The notes under the pieces are model-generated. The model was not told the DNA's origin, made no database searches, and saw only the letters and a program-made list of their open reading frames with translations. DNA of 64,000 nucleotides from Cyathus striatus (taxonomy: Eukaryota > Basidiomycota > Agaricomycetes > Agaricales > Nidulariaceae): assembly GCA_025738555.1 (NCBI GenBank), contig JAOVFP010000015.1, positions 2,108,001 through 2,172,000 of the forward strand, read 5' to 3'. A program made the position numbers and the translations under genes. Of the stretch, positions 55,676 to 64,000 are shown one piece after another (positions within the stretch are counted from its first letter, which is position 1; each line of letters starts with the position of its first letter).

Positions 55676-56796
55676 TTACGTGGGTGTCAAATTTGATATA
55701 CGTTCTATGGTCACGGAAAATGGTTCAAGAATACAGCTTAAATGTGTTGTGAAGAAACTGTTTCATTCTGGTGACCTTGGAATAAAGAGTGGTACTTGAT
55801 ATATGTACAGACGTCGTCCTCTATTTCATTGTTGCATCTTGGATCAGTACAGTGGACAACAATCTACTTACTTATGTCAAGTGTCATTGTCAGCGATTCA
55901 GCGCCAGCTTTTACATGATTATGGTACTAGCATGGTACGTATTTTTCGTCATGACTTTGTCATGACTCACAATAAGCATGAAGGTTCATTATATTAATGA
56001 ACAACTGTCAGTGTCGTTGTTGCGTAGACAATAAAGTTATTTTTGATTGACATATTGGTTTAGATGTTGAGATTTCGAAGACTATTATTTTCATGCTCAA
56101 ACTTTATTAATATTCATGCTCCGAGTCAGCGCTACAGCACTTGGCAGGTTTAATAGCACATGCTGGAGTTGTGTGCTTAGGGTTTGAGATGAGATGTGTG
56201 TGCAATATTGATTCAGATTACTGAATGAGTACTGGTAGTATTGTTCTGCTACTACTTACCTGAGCGTGCAATGGAAGTGACACAATGCCATGAACCCGCA
56301 TTAAATTTTAATTCTAGCACTTACTAATATGTATGCTGGGGTTTAAACCTACTTCTACAGTACTCATATATATGTGAGACTTGAACTTGAACTGGAGCAT
56401 GCACGCTCAAAGCAACTAATTGACTCAAACCCTGAGCGTGGTGGACAGGCAGAAGTGTCTGTGCACGCTCAGGGTCTGTGTGGGGAAATTCGACCCTGAG
56501 CTTGAATAATATGAAAGTGAGCGTGAAGTTACCATGAAGCAATACATAAGTGAGTGAGAAGCAATAGGTTGTTGTCAATATAATAAGGACATCATGACCT
56601 TATGGTCTATTTTAAAAAGCATTAAATATCATACTAATATTCTCGCCCAAGCCAACTGAGCTTGAGTGTGAATGTGATAGGTATTCCTATTCACACTCAT
56701 GCGTGTTTACCGACTTTTTTGGGTATGCATACAATTATGGGACAAGATAGTAATTCATTTTACATGTGTCCTAATGTAAGACACAATAAAATGTAC

Positions 56797-57562
56797 TGTT
56801 ACGTACCGATTCTCTTCCTGCTTAGAAGTGGTTGCGAAGACACCCGGAGGGTGTGGGAGAACTATAACGGAAACCCGAAGTGAGTACGGGTGCGGAAACG
56901 TAGAGTGGGAGTGCGGAAAGAACCGTGGCTTCAGCTTGTGTGCTGCGCCACCTGGATATCCCCAGGGAATGGTTCATATTTCGAGGAAGATGATATGTAA
57001 CCAAGGAAGACGTTCCAGAGTATAAGAGAAGGCTTCGCCACTACACTAGGTAGCGGGAGAGAAACCTGAAGGAAAACCCAGAGCGGGTTTCGGAACTTAG
57101 AGTAGGAAGAAAGTGTACAGAGTTGATACGAATACTGAAGACTACCTATTACATCTGGAAGACTACTTATACTAAGTAGGAACCTGTAGATACGAATGTA
57201 GAAGTATTATACAAAGGACAAGTCAAAGGAGTAAGTAGGAAATGAAGTCTTGGCAAAGCGGAGTAGGGGCGCAAATGACGCACTCAGAATGAAGAATAAG
57301 GAACTAATCTACAAAGGCCATAATGAAACGTATAAGTAGGAATGGAAGAGAGGAGTAATAGAATGATGACGCGGTGAGGCCGTCATAAGAGAAAGTATGT
57401 ATCCGAAGTATCCGATAGAAAACCCGACGGGTTCCGGGTACGTTCCTGGGCAGGAACGTCGGGAAGTGTAAACCCGAAGCGGGTACATTCCGGGAACGGA
57501 CCGGGTATGTTAGAAGGTCACGTGGGAACGTCGGCACGATGTATCCGGACATGGATATAACA
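56797..57562. mobile_element. Solo LTR (766 bases) nested in the CACTA-like element
   Basis: Begins TGTTACGTACC and ends GATATAACA, so the ends form the TGTTA...TAACA inverted pair usual for LTRs. Flanked by a perfect 5-base duplication TGTAC (56792-56796 and 57563-57567). Composition is purine- and GC-rich, unlike the AT-rich surroundings, and the TCAGCG motif of the host element is absent. No gag, pol or primer-site sequence is adjacent, so recombination between two LTRs probably removed the body. Copia or gypsy origin cannot be told. Confidence 0.8.
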
Positions 57563-59078
57563 TGTACATAGAGAGTAGTCTCTGATAGATCAGCGTGTCA
57601 GCGATACTGTGCATACTGGTGAATATTAAATAAGAAGAAAAGTAGACAATAAGTAATAGATGACAATCAGCATCTCAATGTCAGAAGCATGCACTCAGAA
57701 TTAGCCCAAAATTAGCCAGTATTATTGACTTGTCAGCGTCATCATTACAATTAGCACCAAGTCCTTTCAGCGTCGTCATCTAAAGTACTGTATACATAAC
57801 TACTATCTTTTCAATTACATAATTTTTACTTTCATTAATTAAACAAAGTGTTCACTATTAGTATAGATGACAAACACGCTAAATCGTTCAGAAGTGGCTG
57901 CAGCGCTAATACCAGAACACAGAAGTGGAAATTATGAGCACGGGAACTTAAAATTTTCATATGTATATTGCAGTCTCTTTTCAAACTTTTGTTTTATTGT
58001 CGATGTCATAATGTAGTTGCTACTAAATATACTAAGTTATAGTTATGACACTTTCAAATCTAGTGTCAAAATATAGGCCAAACAAACCAAAGTCAGCGTG
58101 CGCGCTCTGAGTTGATGCCACATAGTACATACTTACAATTGATTAATGAGGGACACTGGGCTGTTGATATCTATTCTACATAATGTACGCTCACATAATA
58201 CTTTGAAAGCTCACATCGATATTTTTCATGCACAAAGCATCCATCACTTCATTCTCCCACATCAAACATACAAATTAACTTCGATGTACACACTGTCATG
58301 TACTAAACACAATTGTTTCTTCAAGTTGAGAGATTCTTGTTGTGTGCAGTTTCGCGCTACCTAAAAGTAGATACTACATCTAGGCTATGTGACTATCGCA
58401 AGTTGTAACAATATGAATTATGGATTGCAGTGCATGGGCGTGGGTGTGATTATATGTTAAGGTTATACCCATCTTGACATTAACAATTAATAGTCTGCTG
58501 ACCTCATCCAAGACGAAACAATGAAGTAGAAGACCGTGATTTGGCACTTACATCTTAACAGTCTAAATGATAAATTAACTTGATACAGATCAAAGTCTTG
58601 AAGGACATTTGTAACAAGTATCATGAAAGCGAGTGCATGCGGCTCCCGAACACCATGCTGTAGTACCTTATTTGCACACTTATGGACACATGGCATTGGT
58701 ACTCATCGTGAGATCAATTGTTGTCTGCTGATCTCTCCCCAGATGAAACAATAAAATAGAAGACGGTGTAGGCAGTGTATTCATCAGGTAAGTGTCAATT
58801 CAGCGTTGTCATTAACCACTGTTATTTTTATTATCAGTGTCTTGATGTCAGCGTTGTGTACAGTACTAATTCCTTTATATATATTACCATTCCGTATTCC
58901 ATTTCCAACATGAGAATATGAGACTTAGTACAGATTTTTATTGGCCTTCAGGTGCTGCTTCAGTCTTTCAGTGCACACATTTTGTAATGTCTTGCACTAG
59001 TACTTACATTTGGACACACATAGAAATGATTTTGCGGAGCATTGAAGATACTTAAATATTTATCGCATGCACATTGGG

Positions 59079-59512
59079 CACGCTGATGCAACGCTGAGTG
59101 ACTTGTCAGCGGAGACCTAAGCGCGCGCTAGATCTTCCCAGCAAGAAAACAACACATTTTCATTAGATTTTCCACGTTGGGAAACTCTCTACCAAAATGG
59201 AAACTCTTCACATCACCAAATTATTGCATTTCTGTCACATTTTGATGCCTCACTAAACAATAAGAGTACCCAGATCCAAATTCAGTACACAATTTTGTGT
59301 TTGACACAGATTTTGACTGGCTAAAAATCGAAACAAAAGGTTAAGTTTTCATATCCGCTAAATATATATACAATGTTACATGTGTGTTTTATTTGACCGT
59401 GAACAATAAGCATAATTTTGCAGAAAGCTAAATGTTTCAGCAAAATGCAAACATGTTGCAACTGGTTTTGCAACTATTTTGCGGACCGGAAAAAATTCCC
59501 GTGCCAGCAGTG
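59079..59512 (-). repeat. Right terminal inverted repeat of the CACTA-like element
   Basis: Inverted partner of 55242-55675. It carries CGCTGA at 59081 and 59092, matching the motifs at the left inner end. Confidence 0.75.
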
Positions 59513-59590
59513 TTAGTAAGTATATCTGTAGATAGAATAGAGAAATAGTCATTTCGTTTAAGTTGAGTACAGTAGTAAGAAACAATAGAT

Positions 59591-62500
59591 CTACAGTGAA
59601 GCATGAGTGATATCAGCTAATTCTTCATTGAAGTCCCCATCTGCATCAAGATCTAACAGCTCGTGCAACTCCATCTCATCTTCCAAGTTGCGAATGGAAG
59701 ATTTAGCAATATTGTCTGTCCAATACGCATTTTTAAAATCAAAAAGCTCTTGAATTAAAATCTTCTTCAGCTCTTCATTTCCTGCATAAAAATCCTCATC
59801 ATCTTCATCATCAAGACGTGCCGCTTCTGCCATCTTATCTGCAAGATCTCTCAATGACTGGGAAGCTGAAGTTTCATTTGACTCCTGTTCCATATTGAGA
59901 GCATTTGCGCTGTTTTCATTAAAGCCTATATATTGGTGATTGCTGGCTGGAGGTCCCGAGATCACCACTGTGTTGTCATCTTTCAACTGATCAGTTGTAT
60001 TAACAGGATTTACAGGAGCATGCGACGTCATATTCCACTTGAGGCGCTCCTTTACTAGCCCTTGCTTCATATGTAAGTCACATAGGTGCATTCGAAGTTC
60101 TGCAAGGTTAACCATAACATTAGTACTTAGCCTTGATCTGAGACGAGTCAGTGTAATTCCAAACATGCTGAACAAGCGTTCGCATGATGCCGAGTTTGAG
60201 CAAATGGAAAGAAGTCGACATGCGATCCTCTGGAGAGGTGACTCAGCAAGATAAATGCCATCATACATAAGGAGTGGATCGCTCTGAGCAATTTTTTAGC
60301 AGGGATAAAATAATAATAGAGTAGTGTGGAATAAGGACACTGACCTCTTGTAAACTGTCAATATATCCTGTAAGCACCGAATAAACACCTCTAGAATGTA
60401 AATAGTCCATAAAATCCTTGAAGAGATTTGTAGGAATATCTTCACTGTAGAATCTGGTCCATAGGTGACGCAAAATTTGCCACAATGAAGCTGGGACAAG
60501 TTGTGGCATGTTTTTTGCAAATGGTGCTGTCTTTAAGCTGGGATGTAGAACAATAGCAAGAATAAATGCTTCCTGATCACATTTCACCCATCTTTTTTCA
60601 ATGCTGTTGATAATTGCCTGTATTAGTCCATCATGATCACCATCTGTCTCTGCCATCTTTAGATATTCATACATCAATGTACCAAAGATGAGTGGCACTT
60701 GATCAAGACGTGCATGTGCCTCTTGCATGATACATGAAGCGTGGGCAAGTGGTTCAAGGTGCTTCTTTATTCTATTCTTCTATTAATAAATGAGTAGAGT
60801 GATAAGAAGTGACAACATACCAGGCAAGTGAGTGCCAGAATAAGCTGTTTCTAATTATATCCATCATTTCCTGTCCTTTCTGTCGTGCTGCCTGGTTCCC
60901 AATTCTAATACAACAATTATTAGAGTCCATCTCCTCCTCTTCATTATCTACAAGGACTTCAAGTGGCCGCTTTAGCTCAAGGAGGCGGCTATAAGCTATA
61001 AAATGAGAAGACCATCGTGTAATTACTGGCCGGACAACACTCAGAACTTTATGTTTCCCAGGTCCTCTGGACTGATTCAAAGCCTCCTGAACTGTGCGAA
61101 GACGAGACAGCAAAAGTGTTTTGCTCCTCAGCCAAGTTATTAAATTACTGGCCTTATCTGAATTTACAAGAAGGGGAGAGGTAGCATCATGTCGGAAATA
61201 GTCGCCTGAGACCAATGCTATCTAAAATAATATAAATGGTAGGCTTCGAAAATAGTAAATTGAATTACAAACCTGATGGGCATAGCAATCCAGCCCAATA
61301 AGCTCTGGACATTCCTTTACGATATCTTTTCATGCCTTAGATGACTCGCCTGAACCATCTGATGTGAGGGCTACAACGGTGAGACCCCACTCTGTTTCTA
61401 TGATATTTTTGACATAATAAATGAGTTTCTTCAAATTTTCGGCTGACTTCCGCTCATTTGATGCATCATGTACATAAACAGTGAAAACCTAGAGAGATAA
61501 GTTGGAGGGGCTAAAATTAGAGACAAAAAATACCCACACGACGAAGATTAGTTGTGATCATGAAAGCAATAAAATGATGATGGTTACCGCCAGTATATCC
61601 ATCAAACTGAACAGTTGCATATGAGTACCCAGATGAATTTCTAGCAGCTTGCTTTGCTTGCTCACGAAAAGCTGTAACAGCTTTGGGAATCCATGTATTA
61701 GTCAAAGATTTGCGAGAGATTGGCTCAGAACCTGGAATAAACTCATTGCAGAGTGCATGCCACTCTGGATTTTCAACCCAAACAAGAGGAAATCCACAGG
61801 AAGCAGTAAGTCGTGCAACACGGATTGCAAAGTGATCCTGCAAGGAGGTATTCCAAACTGGCAAAGCTGGAGAATTTAAGCTCATGTGACTTGAGCTTCG
61901 TTTTGACGTAGTCACCCTGTGCCGTTTTGAATTTCATCCGTTGTCAGCATCTCGAGAAGACCCTTGCATAAATTGAGATACTGATTCAGCTGATAATGAA
62001 TTAAAGTCCAATGACGGACTACCATGAAGACTAGAAAGCGCTGACTGAGCAGGGCTGTATTGTTGTAATTGCTGAAAAAGAAGAGCTCTCTGCAGTGTAT
62101 TGGCAGAGTCTGGGCCTAGTGATAAATGTGTTGCGCCGGTATCAATGGTAGGAGGTGTTGGGAATGCAGATGGTGGTGATAACGATGATAATGATGAGTT
62201 CCCTGCCAAAAAAGGAAGTGGTGGAGGATGGAAGCATGGATCCAGTCCAATACTGTCTGAGTTAGCTATGTTGTGATCGCGTTTGTGCGGGCTTTTCATA
62301 TATCCACGTATGACTAGTTCATCTTTAGCATTCTTATTGACTTCGGGTGGATGATTTACACAGCATCTTAAGTGACGAATAAGTGTCTCCACTTGCCCTT
62401 GCAGCCACCCGATGTTCTGTGATGCAGCTTTTATTTCCCAAACTAATTTCGGTTAGTAACCTGGGGGTCATAAAAATAAATTAAAAACATATGTGTTGTG

Positions 62501-63071
62501 AAGATCTCATCATCAGCTCTGGGCTGATGACGACGTCCTTCCTGAATATCTTTATCATCTTGTGATACCTCTCTATGCCATGCAACTACCCAGCAACGCT
62601 TGCAATAAACCTTTGGGACCTTTGTTTCACCACCTGTAACCGAATTCGGATCACGAGGAGTTGTGTTGTAGCCTGGATGATCATAAAATTCGGATTGTGG
62701 ATATTGATGAGCTATGGAATCTGGTGGGAGCCTCATAACAGCAGCGAGAAACTCAGGTATCCAAGTCTGTAGAGCAAGAAGTTGTATTGAATCTTGTATA
62801 TATACACTTGGACTACACCAATGAGAAGCATGGAAGACAATAGTAATGAGATGAAAAAGTCCATGAAGGACAAACGATGGCACAGTGATAGATCAATGAT
62901 GAGTACTAGATTAATGGATCAGTCGTGTTCTTAATGTGAATAAGACGGAACGACACAACATACCAATACCTTGCTGAAACACTCGAGGTTTCCAGTTGGG
63001 TTCAGCACAAATCTAATAGAAATGTCAATTGGACAAGGGAATGCAGTGTGGCAGCAGCGAGCCTCATGCAT
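59591..63071 (-). pseudogene. hAT-family transposase, interrupted
   Basis: Reading 5' to 3' on the minus strand: a start-like ATG at 63071, FVLNPTGNLECFSK, then LQTWIPEFLAAVMRLPP and CKRCWVVAWHREVS, a Ser/Pro-rich linker, and the catalytic region (CGFPLVWVENPEWHAL, YATVQFDGYTGGNHHHFIAF, GLDCYAHQ). Further pieces are VRPVITRWSSHFIAYSRLLEL and WVKCDQEAFILAIVLHPSLK, then the C-terminal hAT dimerisation block (SASCERLFSMFGITLTRLRS) and an acidic tail. Two in-frame TGA codons break it, at 61934-61936 and 61330-61332. Both can be read as CGA to TGA changes. Several introns separate the blocks. I could not find convincing terminal repeats or an 8-base duplication, so element ends are unknown. Confidence 0.85.
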
Positions 63072-64000
63072 ATACAGGGCCCAATGTATTATGGTATGGT
63101 ACAATGTGGCAGCTGGCCCACAGCCTAGATCAGCATCACATGACTGTTCTGACAGGCTCCCACGACATGTACACGATTACATAGTGTGTACAACCATGTG
63201 GATCTCCATATTAGTATGGATGTGTTTGGCATGGACCGCCATGCCTTGCCCAACACTGGGCGGATGTCTTTGGGGAGAAACTAGGATGCCTTATGCCACA
63301 TGATAGAGTCGGATAGACAGTAGATACGAGCAGCAAAAATAGAAGGAGAGGTTTAGCAGGGCATGGAATAGTCTCGTTATACCATCCCCTCCTGATTAAG
63401 CCATGTCCTAATTAGGACTTCCTATCGTCAGGGTCTGGGCTCCTACCACGGAAGAAAAGGGGGGCATGAACTTCAGTCAGCCCAGGCATCTTTTCACGCT
63501 TATGTAACAATTGTGAATGCCAGTGGACCAATGGTTGTGTTACTTACTCATCAACAATCTATGCTCATCATTCCCTTTGCAGGTGCGCGCACTGCGTCTT
63601 AAATACTTATTGTGTGGTCTTCATATTTATATTTATATCAGCACTTGTGATTTAAATCGATGTAGAGTTCTAGTTTAGTTATAATACAAGTATTATGTGT
63701 CTGGTATGTACTTCAAAAAGCAAACCATCTATGTTTTATGTCCATCAATTCCCTACCTTTTACTATTAGGGCATTGCATTCACCAGTCTCATTCACTTAT
63801 CTACCTCAAATTCTGCCGTATTTACCACTGATCTATTTAACCAAATCTTGAAAAGGAGTGAACTGAGTTGTAGTGTTAGTCAAATGTTCCGCAACATGAG
63901 GAGGTGGTCAGTTCATTCGCTGGAACTGAGCATGGACAATTGGGGGTGCATCTAGTAAGACACATTTCATTTGAGTCTAAGATATCTTCAAAAGAATGTG
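63072..64000. other. No supported gene
   Basis: A 110-residue plus frame (62971-63303) overlaps the transposase 5' end and has no domain. The remaining 700 bases are AT-rich without recognisable structure. The outer end of the hAT element is expected somewhere here. Confidence 0.4.

Larger units (their letters stand above)
55242..59512. mobile_element. CACTA-like non-autonomous DNA transposon, 4.27 kb
   Basis: Ends read CACTCCTGGCA (left) and CACTGCTGGCA (right, reverse strand). Imperfect inverted repeats of about 434 bases, 55242-55675 and 59079-59512, share long blocks such as GTCCGCAAAATA, GTTGCAACATGTTTGC, TACTCTTATTGTTTAG and TCCGCTGA. Both sides are flanked by TTA (55239-55241, 59513-59515). 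CACT(G/A) ends with a 3-base duplication fit the CACTA/EnSpm superfamily. The interior holds no transposase-like frame. The motif TCAGCG recurs in both ends and through the interior. A solo LTR sits inside at 56797-57562. Confidence 0.8.

Noticed and set aside
63000..64000. Right end of the hAT element
   Set aside because: No terminal repeat matching the 59.5-kb side and no 8-base duplication could be found by eye.

Overview
The window is nuclear DNA of a filamentous basidiomycete, most likely an Agaricomycete. Genes are packed on both strands and split by many introns of about 48-60 bases with GT(A/G)NGT donors and short CTNA-type branch sites. Several families are typical of mushroom-forming fungi: F-box proteins with diverged C-terminal halves, a membrane-anchored kelch protein, and an RFD/BAH cytosine methyltransferase. 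No rRNA, tRNA or CRISPR array was recognised.

Layout. 1-3.1 kb: no gene I can support. 3.1-4.6: F-box protein. 5.2-6.9: NKAPD1-like RS-rich protein. 7.5-10.0: CorA-type Mg2+ transporter (8 exons). 10.5-13.0 (-): 10-exon F-box protein. 13.1-17.2: importin-9/Kap114. 17.5-19.0 (-): F-box protein A. 19.8-22.1: nucleolar GTPase NOG2. 22.7-24.4: enolase A. 24.75-25.5: TMA22/DENR. 26.0-27.55 (-): F-box protein B, paralogue of A. 28.1-31.3 (-): kelch membrane protein with two apparent 1-base frame breaks. 32.1-33.7: enolase B. 34.1-36.4 (-): TBC Rab-GAP. 38.0-39.3: short inverted-repeat transposon with TA duplication. 40.8-41.4: DPH4. 41.5-46.1 (-): DNMT1-type methyltransferase. 46.9-48.8 (-): Hog1 MAP kinase. 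49.3-50.7: MCR1 cytochrome b5 reductase. 52.8-53.0: small conserved-looking protein. 53.5-55.0 (-): alpha/beta hydrolase. 55.2-59.5: 4.27-kb CACTA-like non-autonomous element carrying a nested solo LTR. 59.6-63.1 (-): decayed hAT transposase.

Most genes are housekeeping: ribosome biogenesis (NOG2), translation restart (TMA22), eEF2 modification (DPH4), nuclear import (Kap114), glycolysis (two enolases), stress signalling (Hog1). They form no operon-like system. The strongest structural signals are three. (1) An F-box(-)/enolase(+) pair occurs twice in the same arrangement, and the two enolases have identical lengths for their first six exons. (2) The right end holds a transposon nest with readable target duplications. 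(3) Single-base frame breaks recur between 30.6 and 46.2 kb. I see no new defence or biosynthetic system.
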